Of a stretch of 64,000 nucleotides of DNA, positions 1-10,754 are shown piece by piece. Source of the stretch: Cordylochernes scorpioides (taxonomy: Eukaryota > Arthropoda > Arachnida > Pseudoscorpiones > Chernetidae); NCBI GenBank assembly GCA_030710605.1, contig CP092863.1, forward strand, positions 117,225,072 through 117,289,071. Reading direction: 5' to 3'. The notes below the pieces were generated by a model. That model was not told where the DNA came from and did not search any database. It saw nothing but the letters and a program-made list of their open reading frames with translations. Within the stretch, counting starts at the first letter, position 1. Each line of letters begins with the position of its first letter. The translations under genes and the position numbers were made by a program.

Positions 1-90
1 TTTTCACATGTGTAGACATGTGGTGCGCTTACTGTAAAAGCAGTCGCTAACTACCCACCATGATTATCATGGCCTGTACCTGAGATAAGA
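1..90 (+). mobile_element. tRNA-derived SINE, 3' part
   Basis: Matches the tail of the SINE at 54600-54880, including the segment with GTAGACATGTGGTGCGC and the palindromic ATGATTATCAT. The tRNA-like head lies outside the window. Other copies are at 17155-17416 (minus), 20455-20572 and 31725-31945. Confidence 0.75.
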
Positions 91-312
91 AAGAAGAAGA
101 TGGTTCCTTATATTAAATGGGTTCCGGACATAATCTCGACTACCAAAATTCCGACAAGGTTATAACCTCGGCAGACCAAAATCCCTACATAATAAAAATC
201 CACACAACAAATTTGAAAATTCAAACAAGTGTCAACATTTGAGTACATAGCAAATTAAGACCTTAAGACGTGAATGTTTCTTTCACACCTAAATTAAATT
301 TCTATATGTAAT

Positions 313-530
313 TATACTGTCCTAAAAGCTTATGTCCATATTTTGCTTAAACCCATAACCAATATTCCACCCTTCAGAATAACATATATAATCAGAATGA
401 TCCAATACAGTATTAGAGCTCTGAGAAGCGGTCTGGTGGATTAAATTTGCGAAACCGCTGGGAGGGTTCACCACTGATGAGCCAAGTCTTCCCAATATAT
501 TTTTTCATTGCAGTAAGGACAGTAGAAGTT
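313..530 (+). ncRNA. Reordered hammerhead-like unit, locus L1
   Basis: One copy of the dispersed unit described at 26077-26292. The core runs from 427 to 485: AGCGGT then C then TGGTG; TTTGC then GAA then ACCGCT; CACCA then CTGATGA then GCCAA. Stems I and III pair fully; stem II has one central mismatch. The unit ends with GGACAGTAGAA, complementary to a diverged start. Sequence down to the motif GATGGCGC near 590 is also shared with other copies. Confidence 0.6.
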
Positions 531-1028
531 TGATTTATGTGTGAAAGAAGCATTCGCGTCTTAATGTTTAAATTTTGTTATATATAGATGGCGCATTAAT
601 ATTTATGTTAATTTGAGTACATATTATTTTTACTGTTCTGAGGGATAGATTATTTATAAAATATTTTATTTTACAACAACAAAATGAAATTAATTTTTTT
701 CTCTCTAATTTAATTTGTCGGGTATTTGGTCTGTCGGAATTGGTCCTGGTTGATGTATATTAAGATCAATCATCCACTACACAGATGATCCCGAAAAAAA
801 GTTATTTTAAAGTCTTAAAAAATACAATAATTTTTCATGCTTATCTAAAAAACAGGAAGGATGACAGATTTGCTGTGTTATAGGGTACACGGAGGTACTC
901 CAAGTCAACGGTAAGAGAAACCAACTTATGTTCCTATGTACCACGGTATATGTTTTGTGTTGGTAAATATCAGGTTTTAGGCGCGATTATCTTCAACTCA
1001 TAGTCAAGACAATCCAATACAATAGTAG

Positions 1029-1086
1029 AACGGTCTGGATATTAATTTGGTGAAACCGCTGAGAGCGTTCATCACTGATGAACCAA
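1029..1086 (+). ncRNA. Reordered hammerhead-like core, locus L2
   Basis: A diverged copy. Stem II is TTGGT with ACCAA, a full pair in which both strands differ from the TTGGC/GCCAA of the 26-kb copies. Stem III has one mismatch. Stem I is weakened to about three pairs. The GAAA and CTGATGA segments are intact. Confidence 0.5.
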
Positions 1087-1148
1087 GCCTTCTTCTCTAA
1101 TAGTTTCTTTCGTGTCAGTAAGATCTGTAGAGAATTTTTAATAATTTA

Positions 1149-1335
1149 CACTCATCGACAAAGGAAGTTGAAAGTCTTTGATGACGCCGGTCGTCTGTTT
1201 TCTGAAGGAGACAGGCTGTTCACACTTGGTTATCGCGTGTGTTTTCAATAAAGGTCACTGTAATATCTTTCATAATTATTGTCTGAATCCCAATATACAT
1301 GCTGAAAAGTTCAACTGCCTTAAGTCCATGAGTGC
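1149..1335 (+). mobile_element. Tc1-type MITE, single unit
   Basis: Starts with CACTCATCGACAAAGGAAG after a TA and ends with a CCATGAGTG end, the shared terminal inverted repeat of this family. Its interior holds one copy of the segment that is tandemly repeated elsewhere (for example at 2068-2745). It encodes no protein. In duplication copy 2 the same MITE is split by a gypsy insertion at 56306-61500. Confidence 0.7.
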
Positions 1336-1422
1336 GTATATAAATATAGAACCATCAAGCACGGATCTTTCTTTTCTAAAATAAATCAAACTTTTCTATT
1401 GTCCGTATTGCGATAAAAAATA

Positions 1423-1500
1423 TTGGGAAGGCTTGGCTCATCAGTCGTGAACCTTCTCAGCGGTTTATCTAATTTAATCTACCAGATACTGTTTTGAACG
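1423..1500 (-). ncRNA. Decayed reordered hammerhead-like unit, locus L3
   Basis: On the minus strand this contains CTGATGA followed by GCCAAG, and AACCGCTGAGAAGG as in other units. The GAAA segment is changed to ATAAA and stem I is poor, so it is probably inactive. The same decayed copy recurs at 61661-61738. Confidence 0.4.
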
Positions 1501-2067
1501 ATTGTGTTTAAATATACTACACTGAATGGTGAAATCTTAGTTAGGGTATTCAAGAGAAAAGTATGTAAATAAGTGTTTAGTAGACAGCAGAAATACATAT
1601 ATAGATATTTACACATCGTGGCAATGTTCTACCACGAACGACGAAAGACAAGAGGAATTAGGGTAAAACAAAATAATCAAAAGGCAATATCTATATATAA
1701 GTGTATGCTGGGAGAAAGTGTCCCCAGGGGAGGAAACTGTCACCAGGTCAGTCGTTCCACCAGGATTCATCCCCGGACGTCACCCAACCCGACCTGGAAA
1801 TTGACTTCTGTTTGATGAAATAGAAGTTATCGGGAATCCATTAGGTCTAGGAGTTCCCCAACATTGTCTTTTAAGTGCTATTTCCAAATTTATCACCCTA
1901 AATAAGATGTAGGTCTTTGATGAAAATAACTTCTTAGATTACCAGCGTATCCGACTTCTTTGCGACGCACTATACAAACATATTATTATTATCAATTAGA
2001 AATTCAATTGTCATTTATCGGTAAAATATGTCATTATTATTTTTGGCAATATGTTTGTTACGATATA
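1501..2067. other. No recognised feature
   Basis: Short open frames here (for example 1573-1815) are repeated in copy 2 only because the region is duplicated. I see no domain, codon bias or homology that would support a gene. Confidence 0.5.
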
Positions 2068-2745
2068 CACTCATGGACAAAACTTAAGGAAGTTGTACCT
2101 TTTACCATGTATATCGGGATTGAGACAATAACTCTGAAAGATATTATAGTGACCTTTATTGAAGACACACGAGATAACCAATATACACTCATGGACAAAA
2201 CTTAAGGAAGTTGTACCTTTTAGCATGTATATCGGGATTGAGACAATAACTTTGAAAGATATTATAGTGACCTTTATTGAAGACACACGAGATAACCAAT
2301 ATACACTCATGGACAAAACTTAAGGAAGTTGTACCTTTTAGCATGTATATCGGGATTGAGACAATAACTTTGAAAGATATTATAGTGACCTTTATTGAAG
2401 ACACACGAGATAACCAATATACACTCATGGACAAAACTTAAGGAAGTTGTACCTTTTACCATGTATATCGGGATTGAGACAATAACTCTGAAAGATATTA
2501 TAGTGACCTTTATTGAAGACACACGAGATAACCAATATACACTCATGGACAAAACTTAAGGAAGTTGTACCTTTTAGCATGTATATCGGGATTGAGACAA
2601 TAACTCTGAAAGATATTACAGTGACCTTTATTGAAGACACACGAGATAACCAATACACTCATAGACAAAACTTAAGGAAGTTGTACCTTTTAGCATGTAT
2701 ATCGGGATTCAGACAATAACTCTGAAAGATATTACAGTGAGCTTT
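2068..2745 (-). repeat. Tc1-type MITE with about six 118-bp units
   Basis: Near-identical 118-bp units in tandem. Each begins TACACTCATGGACAAAAC, the MITE terminus, and contains GGGATTGAGACAATAAC and GACACACGAGATAACC. The 66-81 residue frames on both strands are by-products of the repeat. A half unit and a poly-A-containing MITE interior follow to about 2835. Orientation is relative to the single-unit MITE at 1149-1335. Confidence 0.85.
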
Positions 2746-3302
2746 ATTGAAAAGTGTGAACAAAATTTCCTCTGCTTCTTCAAAACAAACAAAAAAAAAA
2801 AACAGAAGATCAGCGACATCAAAGACTTTCCACATATGGCGTGTTATTATCTTATAATTGATACAGTACTTCGTAACATTTTCCGTACTCGCTAAAGAAA
2901 AGTCTTAATGTAAATATTTGTAGTCTATTTAGGGCTATATCCTTAAAGGATTTTTTTTTTCAAACTACAGACACGTTGGGATTTTTAATTGACTTATTTT
3001 TCAGAAAGATTGAAAAAGGGCTAGCGTCTGAAAACTTTTTTTATACTGGAATGAGATTTGCGGTTTATTGTTGCCCTTGCACTATATCGCCGATCCTTCG
3101 ATACCTCTATAAGGTGAATGTATATAAATTTATTGAATTTAATTGTGTATGTATGTGAAAAAATGCACTTTCCCTTTTGATAATTGAATCGGGAGATGTG
3201 ATTTTGTTTTTTTCGCCCTGTATATAACTCACGCTCCCTCATTTCTGCAATGTCTACTGGCATAAGATCGGTACTTACAGCAGCTGTTACCCAAAATTGA
3301 CA
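2746..3302. other. No recognised feature
   Basis: Apart from the MITE remnant to about 2835, nothing identifiable. The frames at 2976-3158 and 3021-3320 overlap on opposite strands without protein features. Confidence 0.5.
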
Positions 3303-3460
3303 CATTCGGCCGATTGTCATAACTTCTCCCTTAGGATGTCCCCAGACACCTGTACTGCCTCAATCAACTGTACTGATGAGCGGGCCAGGAAACCATGGTT
3401 GTTGGCTAGTGTTCGAATTTGACAAAACCTGATGTTGTGGCTTATTCCTTGATAGAAATC
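3303..3460 (+). mobile_element. Decayed retrozyme-like element with hammerhead remnant
   Basis: Related to the element at 19684-20010: shared upstream block (TCGGCCGATTGTCATAAC), then CTGTA-CTGATGA (3368-3379), GAA plus ACCATGGT (3389-3399), then a block resembling GATGTTGTGGCTTATTCC. Stem II has lost bases and stem I no longer pairs as in intact copies, so cleavage is unlikely. Confidence 0.55.
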
Positions 3461-3505
3461 TTTGCATTCTGCGCGAAGATGATTTGAAATTATTTAAATG
3501 CATTT

Positions 3506-3649
3506 ACACTCATGTACAAAACTAAAGAAACGTGTACCTTCTATAGCATGTATATAAGGATTCATACAATAATTCTGAAAGATATTCAGATAAACAGACG
3601 ACCGGCGATATCAAATACTTTTCACTTCCTTAAGTTTTTTCCATGAGTG
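3506..3649 (+). mobile_element. Short Tc1-type MITE
   Basis: 144 bp between CACTCATGTACAAAAC and CCATGAGTG, flanked by TA on both sides. It has the family's GACGACCGGCGATATCAAA-like interior but no amplified unit. The same insertion is in copy 2 at 63616-63758. Confidence 0.75.
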
Positions 3650-4839
3650 TATATGAGTGAAATCTCCGAAACTCTATGAAGAGAGAAAACTTGCTGCACA
3701 CACAACTTGGGTTAAAAAAAAAACACACGCGAAGAGGAAAAAGTTGCGCTTTATTATTTTTCCACCTTAATCCCCAGCTCTGGTGACCTTGAAACCGTCA
3801 AGGAGGAAGATGTTCCAGAAATTGGAGCATCGCTATTGTGTTTTGGGAGAATTTACAGCGTTTCCTTCTTCTTCTTCTTAATTATACCGTCCTTTATATT
3901 ACGTAGCGAAGAATGGTTGTTATAGACTCCACCGCACGACTCTCTATGGCATACTACCATTCCGTGATGAGCTTATTGTTAGATTTCTTCTTCTGTTTTC
4001 TTTTTGCTCTTTATTAGGTCCCGATCAGTGGCGACATACTTTTCTATTTTGAGCTTTTGTCTTTATTTCTTCATAGCTTCCATCCAGTAAATCAGTCCAA
4101 TTCTTCCTACTGTTCTCTTTTTCATTCATTTTACATTCCAGAACTTTCTGCATCAATATCTTTATGTATTTTTCTGATGGCCTTCAACAAGGCTTCTTTC
4201 CTATACCAATCTTCTCAAGAATTCTTTATTCCTCTCATACTGTCAACCACCTGATTGTTCCCATTATTTTGCAGATGCTTCCAATCTTCTTCCCATCGTT
4301 CCTCTACCATTCAACATGTCCCATACTTTTGTAGTTTTCTTTTCTCTTATGTTCTGATATAAAGAGGTTCTGTGGGTGGTAGTATTATTTACTGCCAGTT
4401 GGTTTATTGTCAATTTGGTAGACCACCATTCGAAACCCTGCCAATTCTTTCGATCCTCCTCTCATCCTTTGTTTGACGAACTGCGGTAAAACATATGGAA
4501 TATTGGAACATAAAAATACGTTTTTTCCCCAACTTTTCCCTTTTTGTTAATTGTATTTTACTAATCTGCGTTTTAAGAATATTGTGGCGAATAAATATTT
4601 CATTATTCAATTAAATTTATCAATGAAAATACTAATAAAAATGAAATAATAAAAATGGTTGCCTGTAAAGTCGGTTTTACGGGCGAAGATTTTACGTGAC
4701 AACGGTAGAATATTTATTGATATGAATATAATTAAATTGCACAATAGGAACAAGGAATTGAATGAAAATAAGAATTGCACAAATTTTAACTATAGAAATA
4801 TATTTTGTTTACTAAAACATTGTACATGTAAACTTAAAC
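3650..4839. other. No recognised feature
   Basis: Unique, AT-rich sequence with TTC-rich tracts around 3870 and 3990. Small frames at 4057-4254 and 4410-4610 show no domain. I see no gene or repeat that I can name. Confidence 0.5.
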
Positions 4840-5388
4840 TTAACTAATTCCTATTTGAGTGATTTTGTTGAGGATAGGACGATGATAGGAGAAATATGAA
4901 ATGAAAGGAAGTGTTTCTGCTGTAATGTGTCTTGCGAAAGTCAAGTCGATAGTTGTTCCTTTTAACGTAGTTGACTTAGAAACGTTTGATACGCAATCAA
5001 GATTATACGTATTTTTCATGAAATTAAGAAACGAGTTGTCAGGCTTTACGTTTTTGTTAAAATCACCACACAGAAGAATCGGTATACTAGAATCAACTTG
5101 CACGAACGGTGGCACGTACTGGCTGTTGTGAATGTACGGACCGAGTCCTTGCCATAGTAACATTCCAATATCCTGCATACTAGCTCCTGGATGAATATAT
5201 ACAGCACCGAGTATAAACTTGAAGCTAGTATTAGCGGCGAAGCAAGTAACTTCAGTCATGCACATGTCACCCTTGGTTTTAATGACACGAGTTACGTCTG
5301 TAATCGCAACTTGGAACACTTCCGCCGTAGATGTCGATGATAATTTACGATAGATCGCCACTCCACCAGCCGCGTTGGTATTTGAAAA
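4840..5388 (-). pseudogene. Endonuclease/exonuclease/phosphatase-type fragment of a transposon
   Basis: An open frame of about 180 codons, open from the TGA at 5389-5391 and with no ATG at its head (the first usual alternative start is GTG at 5361), so it is a 5'-truncated piece. It reads GGVAIYRKL, then LCGDFN, then TTIDLTFAR and finally SYFSYHRPI. These match the second half of the APE-like endonuclease/exonuclease/phosphatase fold: GDFN holds the active-site D and N, and the last motif takes the place of the usual SDH, with Y in place of D. Such domains occur in non-LTR retrotransposons and in Helentron-type Helitrons; the FSYHRPI ending makes me favour a Helentron or related helicase protein, at low confidence. 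No reverse transcriptase or helicase follows; the frame ends at 4840. Its uninterrupted state suggests fairly recent loss of function. Confidence 0.6.
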
Positions 5389-6180
5389 TCAAAACACTTA
5401 TTCAGATCAAAGGTTCAAATTTTTGCTAAATAAATTTGAAATTAAATAAAATTTGTAATTGTAAATGATGAAGTTGAAAATTAAAACATTTACTTAAATT
5501 AGATGTTAAAATTCTTGCTCAACACAGTTTAAATAAAGTTTTCTTATATCTGCCACTTTTTGCCACTTTCTTATATCTGCCACTTTCAAATTTTAGCTAA
5601 ATAAATTTGAAACTATTTAAAATTTGTAAAATAATAATTAATTAATTAATTAATTTTAAACTAATAATTTACTTAACACTATCAACATTTATCAATAGTA
5701 TGACATAACCTATAAACTCAGTTTCTCAACTTTTGTGTCAATCTAACAATTAATCAATCAATCATAGTTTACGATAATGAAATATCAGTGTACAATTATT
5801 TACCTTTATTGTTGTAGTTGTTGTAAATGACGAATCTAAGCACTCCACATTTTCACTACAGACACAGCTGACGATACTTTAACCACACGTGTGAACTTGT
5901 ATTATGACGCTTTCTTGTTTTTCCAACGCCAAGAACGTTCGAGAAAGACAAAGACAGAGACAAGCATGCGCCGATTCAATGCGCCTAATTCTCTAGCGCT
6001 GCGCGCGCAGCACTCTCGTTCGGTGACTCATCGTAACGTTACCGGGCGTTACACTTTTTCATAAGTGACTCCCAGCCGCAACCTAATTTAAGACGTTGTC
6101 ACGTCAAAATGAATATCATCATATATAATTATAGCCACGCTCAATAAATTGAAACAGCAAGTAGGTTAACAGCGTGGTAA
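5389..6180. other. AT-rich DNA with a GC-rich patch
   Basis: 5390-5830 is low complexity, with two copies of a GCTAAATAAATTTGAAA block and a run of AATT steps at 5636-5656. 5930-6060 is GC-rich and includes GCTGCGCGCGCAGC, a perfect palindrome, and TAACGTTACC next to GGGCGTTAC. It may be the upstream flank of the transposon that supplied the endonuclease fragment. I cannot assign it further. Confidence 0.4.
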
Positions 6181-6189
6181 GTTTCTTTA

Positions 6190-6240
6190 TTGGGAACTAC
6201 GAGCTTTCGGACATCAGCTGCCCTTCATCAGGTACAATGG
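6190..6240 (-). ncRNA. Hammerhead ribozyme-like core, PLE type
   Basis: On the minus strand: GTAC, CTGATGA (6225-6231), stem II GGGCA/TGTCC with a short loop (one G-U pair), GAAA (6205-6208), then a 4-base self-complementary AGCT acting as minimal stem III, C as the cleavage base, and GTA to close stem I. Strand order is the ordinary one. Minimal stem III is typical of the type I hammerheads known in Penelope-like elements and animal retrozymes. Stem I is short, so activity is uncertain. Confidence 0.55.
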
Positions 6241-7320
6241 GTGGTTGGAAAAAGTGAACCAATATATACATGCAGTAAATTAGCATAAGAGAAAGCTAAC
6301 TAACATCTATTTAAAATAATTAAGAAATTTACATAAGAACTAAAGATAAAAGTACGAAATTTCTAAAAAATACGAAATTTCTAAAAAATAGACTAAAAAT
6401 CTGTGTATGACGGATAAAAGGTAAAACACGAGAAAAAAGGATGGGAAGACAAGAAAAGCGTAGGCATCTAGCCACAATGAAGGAAGGAAGCGAAATAAGA
6501 TGTCAGTGGCCAAGTTTAGAAAAAGCAGTATATTGAGGGGGAGATCTATTTTCCTATTAAAACTAGGGATGGAGTTAGACACGAGAGCCTCCAGGACCAA
6601 ACGTTGATATTTATTCTTATATATCATCATATATGTTGCATAGCTTGCTTGTTCAATATTCTCTAGCTGTAGATAGTTTGTTGGTGATAATTGTCGACTA
6701 GTCCTGCTGACGTCATCAATAAATACTGCTACATCTTAACATATACAAAGACTTGATTTAAACGCTACAATATTCAGGCACGTTTGGTATCTTATTTTTT
6801 ATTTATTGTTTTAGAATTACACTATGAAAAAAATCATATATTTTACACCATTGTAAAATCAAAATGTCTTTTAAGTTTTTCGAGAAGAGTACGGTTTGAT
6901 TTCCATTCCTAGCGGCAATGGCGGCAATATTGAAAAAATAATAATCTATTCATAAAATATGTCTACAACGTATTTCACCACAGGATCTGTATATAAATGC
7001 TTCATTCCATGAACTGAATAGAGGAATGAATTTGTAAATTGTGTGGATTGCTCGCTTCTCTGTTCTCTCCTGTCGGGGAATTTCTCTTCAATTTTCCAAC
7101 ATTGGGTTTATGACGTGTATTTTGAGCAAGGGCTAAGATGGTACGCTACGCTGCTGAAACCCTTGTTTATTATTAGATCATACACACACACTGGTGGCGC
7201 CGTCTGGCGGTGGTAACATAAACACTTGTATAGCACTTACATAACATTTTATACTTGTTTTTAAACACTGGTGTTCATGTGATAGATGTCGCGAAAATAA
7301 ATATCCAGAATTGGCCAAAT
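6241..7320. other. No recognised feature
   Basis: Unique AT-rich sequence. The 96-residue minus frame at 6340-6630 is rich in hydrophobic residues but carries a duplicated short motif and no recognisable domain. Confidence 0.5.
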
Positions 7321-7349
7321 ACCCATTCTTGATTAATCAAGAAAAGCTT

Positions 7350-7391
7350 ACCACGTACGCGTTTCGGGCTGTTGGCCCTCGTCAGCGTGGT
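7350..7391 (-). ncRNA. Type I hammerhead ribozyme, all core bases intact
   Basis: Minus strand, ordinary order: ACCACG (stem I), CTGACGA (7379-7385), GGGC-CAACA-GCCC (stem II), GAA, ACGCGT (minimal stem III with a 2-base loop), A as cleavage base, CGTGGT (stem I). Stems I and II pair perfectly and each invariant position is met, including the A-U pair beside the cleavage base. Predicted cut is after the A at plus-strand position 7356. A damaged relative lies at 34984-35025. The flank has TCTTGATTAATCAAGA, a palindrome also found beside the relative. Confidence 0.8.
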
Positions 7392-7424
7392 CAATAAAGT
7401 AAATATAACTTAAGCTGTCTTCCT

Positions 7425-7790
7425 CTAGACAATTTAAACAATTTTATTGATTCTTTTAATCAAATTTTAAAAAGGTGGAAAAATAAAAGAGTAAAAGGGC
7501 ATATAAAGTGTAGGGGAATATATATATAGTTGTGTACAAATGTCTTCAGCAAGGAAGGCTTCCCCACCTTGAGAGAGTTCTCCTCCAGACAAGGTCTTCA
7601 CTCCTCAGTTCCACACCGAGGAAGTACCTATAGATGTGTGTCTTGGCAGACGCCAGGATTGCCAGGGTGTCCTCCTCTAGTACTTGTATGTATTCCTCTA
7701 AAGTGTACGACCAGGAGAAATCAGAATTATCCATCATTGTAACCTCATCTACTTTGTAAGCGGAGAGTCTTCTAACAAAGTTCACCTTAT
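7425..7790 (-). repeat. Interspersed repeat with conserved coding tail
   Basis: The minus frame ending near 7546 reads ILASAKTHIYRYFLGVELR then EDLVWRRTLS then WGSLPC and a stop. The same tail, with mostly conservative changes, is read at 13294-13420. Both are followed by the same non-coding block that ends near ACAATTTAAACAAT on the plus strand. This suggests the last codons and 3' flank of an unrecognised mobile-element protein. The upstream part is missing. I do not recognise the family. Confidence 0.45.
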
Positions 7791-8136
7791 TTGCTATTAA
7801 TATTATCTTGATAAACTTTTTTTCCTAAATAGTTCTTTAAACATTCGGGTGTAAAATATTTGAATGAAATATACCTTCTCGAGCCCTAACACTTTTCTCG
7901 CTCTAGGCTATTTTGTAAATTTTTAGTTTGGATAAGGATTTTCTAATATTCCCATTTTTAAAATACATATACCAGCAAATTAAAAACTAGATAGGCGTAT
8001 AACAGATTAAGAACGTCGTTTTATACTTTGAGGAAATTCAATTTGTTCTTTTTATGTGGAAAAAAGAAAATGGGGAAGATACAGAATGTCCGAAAAGGTT
8101 CGTAATGAAATTGAAGACCGTATCTGTATATATTTA
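7791..8136. other. No recognised feature
   Basis: AT-rich sequence without a coding or repeat signal that I can name. Confidence 0.4.
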
Positions 8137-8268
8137 CCATGTGTATATAATCTTTCTCCATTTTTACCCCTTTGTATATTTCCCACTTTCATGGGTTTCT
8201 CCGTCTTGTAGCCCCAAGGAGAATCCTCTGTAAGACCTGTGTGTCTTAATAAAGGTTTGTGTGTGTGT
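8137..8268 (+). mobile_element. SINE-like element with (TG)n tail
   Basis: Shares CCTTTGTATATTTCCCACTT and GGAGAATCCTCTGTAAGACC with 8996-9130 (minus). It ends GTGTGTCTTAATAAAGG followed by a TG run. The same TCTTAATAAA-type ending recurs at 11030-11085, 18421, 18830, 18955 and in the 45-kb tandem array with other microsatellite tails. No protein; the head shows no clear tRNA promoter. Confidence 0.55.
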
Positions 8269-8800
8269 GAAATTGAAGACCGTTTTAGTGCAGCCAACGA
8301 TTAGAGTCCAATCTAATCTAAGAGGATACAGAGACCTAAATCGGTGTATTTCTTGTATTTTTTGAAATCCTCGTTGAGCTGGTGATGACAGGAAAGTGCC
8401 ATTTGGGTTAAGTACTGGGATATGTTGACATGGGAGACAATGGGCAGCTCGGCTGGAAATAGCTCATTAGGCATTAGCAAGGAAAGGAGCGAGGAGGCAT
8501 CTGATAAGGAATATTTTGGTGGTGGCAAGATCAAGGGCAGTGCGTGCGGCTGCAAGTAGGTCAGGGGAGCCAATGAACTGACGCCAGAGGAAGCATCCTC
8601 TTCTTGGACTCCTCTTGTTACTTAGAGAGGAGCTCTTATATCTTTGTTAGGTTGACATCGGGCCGACTTCGTTTAGGGCTCGACGTGCTGACGTCACATC
8701 TACACAGAACGTTATTTAGATATCGTTGAGGGGAAGGTTTATTTTTTGACTGTTTAACGATGGTGTTTCAAATTTTAATGATTAATTTACATTGACAATT
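8269..8800. other. No recognised feature
   Basis: The small minus frame at 8313-8573 has no domain. Nothing else is visible. Confidence 0.45.
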
Positions 8801-8940
8801 TAAACAATCCTATTAATTCTTCTAATCAATTGTTACAAAGGTGGAAAAACATATAATAAAATAGTAAATAAAGGCTAGATAAAATGTAGGGGAATATATA
8901 TAGTTGTACACATTTCTTCATCAAGGCTTCCCCTTAATTT
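8801..8940 (-). repeat. Fragment of the 7425-7790 repeat family
   Basis: Carries the ACAATTTAAACAAT block and the AATGTAGGGGAATATATATA block, followed by TTCTTCATCAAGGCTTCCCC. It retains only the 3' flank and the last codons of the tail seen at 7546. Confidence 0.5.
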
Positions 8941-8974
8941 ACATTGATGATAATGACTATTTTAAAAATAATTA

Positions 8975-9130
8975 TATACACACACGCACACACACACACA
9001 CAAAAACCTTTATTAAGACACACAGATCTTACAGAGGATTCTCCTTGGGGTTACAAGTCGGAGAAACCCATGAAAGTGGGAAATATACAAAGGGGTAAAA
9101 ATGGAGAAAGATTATATACACATGGTAAAT
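8975..9130 (-). mobile_element. SINE-like element with (CA)n run, minus copy
   Basis: Reverse complement of the element at 8137-8268, starting at a CACACA run and the block CCTTTATTAAGACACACAG. Frames across it are not coding. Confidence 0.55.
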
Positions 9131-9805
9131 ATATACCGATTATTATTTGAATAATCCTATGAAAAATAAGACTATGGATTTTGAAAAAAATTTTTTTTTT
9201 TGGAAATATGGGTGGGAGAAGTGGAGAGCGAAAAGAGGAAAGAAAACAGGTATTTACATATGGAACATACATGTAATGGAACAAGTCAATTTAAGCTCTT
9301 CTGCTCACACAGCACAGGTGGACCATGGTTTTTTTCAAGAAATATTTAAGAGGTTTTCCAGGAAAATCCGAGTGTTCAGAGATGTAAGGTAAACACTGTT
9401 AAAATAATTATATATATATGTGCTATATATGAATAGGAGAGGAAAACTAGAATTTTAGGCAAGAGTTTCTTTGTTGCAAATCCGATAACATTTCATTAGT
9501 TTTTGGATTTTCTCGTTGAAGAGCAGGGTTTTCTTGAAAGCTCAAGATAAACTCTCTTTGTCTAAAAAGCTAGTTTTTCTTATATTTCTGAGTAACTATG
9601 GCTCACATGATATACTATGTGCAATGAATATGTACCTGGCGCCTCTGCCAGCGCTGCAGAGTTTGGTGGAATATCGGCAGCGGCTCTCCAGCGACACCAC
9701 GTATTTCGTGATCTGCGAAGAAAACGTCGATCGCGTGTTTCGCCGGTAAAGAGATGGTGATGGCGTGGTCCTCGAGTGATGTTTGAATGGAAGGCGAATC
9801 CCCTG
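9131..9805. other. No recognised feature
   Basis: Includes a T-rich run near 9190 and a TA run near 9410. Opposing frames at 9516-9749 and 9580-10053 show no protein family. Confidence 0.45.
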
Positions 9806-10290
9806 AATATCTCTGTCAAATTGAATCGGATCTCTTGGTTGAGATCTATGCTGCGTTTGTTCATTCTCTTCGTCCTTGTATACAGTACATCTGAGAAACA
9901 GGATTCATTTAGGCATTGTGGATAGCAGGTTTGTTCTCTAAGGTTTATGTATGTGTGTGAATGTTCTAGGTGTAAATAAGACTTTAAGTGTATTTTCGAA
10001 TTTGATTTTACATATTCACGTTCTTTGTTGATACCTTTACTAAATTTGGCCATTTTATGTCAAATTGAATCGTATTTCTATGCTGATTTAGTTCATTGTC
10101 TTCGTTATTGTAATACAGTACTTATGCAAAACAGGCTTCATTTAGGCATTGTAGCTAGCAGGTTTGTTTTTCGGTACGGTTTATGTGAATGTTCTAGGTG
10201 TATATAAGACTCTATACTGAAAGTAGTTTTGAATTTGATCCTATACATCCACCTTGTTTGTTTATACAGATTTTGGCTAATTATGTCATC
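9806..10290. repeat. Diverged tandem duplication, about 245 bp per copy
   Basis: 9806-10050 and 10055-10290 align through TCAAATTGAATCG, CATTTAGGCATTGT, GCAGGTTTGTT, GAATGTTCTAGGTGTA and AGACT blocks. Divergence is high enough to rule out a recent event. No coding frame is conserved in both copies. Confidence 0.55.
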
Positions 10291-10754
10291 ATATATCGTG
10301 CAGTTTGCTTATCATCCTTGAAACGGACGTCAATGAGGAGGACAGATTTGTTTTCTGCTGTTTATGATTTGACACAGCTACGACTTTACTGGGTATCTTT
10401 GTCGAATTTTATTCCTTCTTTCTACGTTGGTTTTTGAGCATCTGCGCTGGTTTTGTTTTATCGCCGTTCATTAGATTTACAACATCTGGAGAACTTCATC
10501 TAGTTGATGAATGATATGAATGACGAAACAGGTATTTTTAAAGCCGGAAGCTATGTTAAAATATAGTCTGTTAAATTGAACTGATGCTCTTCTATCTCTT
10601 CGATCATTTTCGAGATGTAAGGACGTCTCTATATTCAGATATCCTGACAGAAAAAAGTATGATGGTGTTTCATCACCATCAGAATTGTACAAAAAAGTCT
10701 CTCGAACCGCATGATACCAAAGTGTAATAATCACACTATCAGAATTGTACCAAA
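10291..10754. other. No recognised feature
   Basis: Contains a short local duplication of CAGAATTGTAC with AAAAGAGTCTC-like flanks (10679 and 10740). No gene is supported. Confidence 0.4.

Larger units (their letters stand above)
1..3889 (+). repeat. Segmental duplication, copy 1
   Basis: This stretch is repeated in the same orientation at 54793-64000 with only scattered single-base differences by eye. The matching runs begin at the first base of the window and end at the last, so the true duplication extends beyond both edges. Copy 1 lacks the gypsy element and the pogo-like MITE found in copy 2, so it shows the empty sites. The two copies also differ in the number of 118-bp units. It may be a real duplication about 55 kb apart or two haplotypes placed in series by the assembler. 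Confidence 0.9.

Noticed and set aside
9580..10053. 157-residue minus frame as a host gene
   Set aside because: It covers part of a diverged tandem duplication, the second copy does not keep the frame, and no domain is visible.
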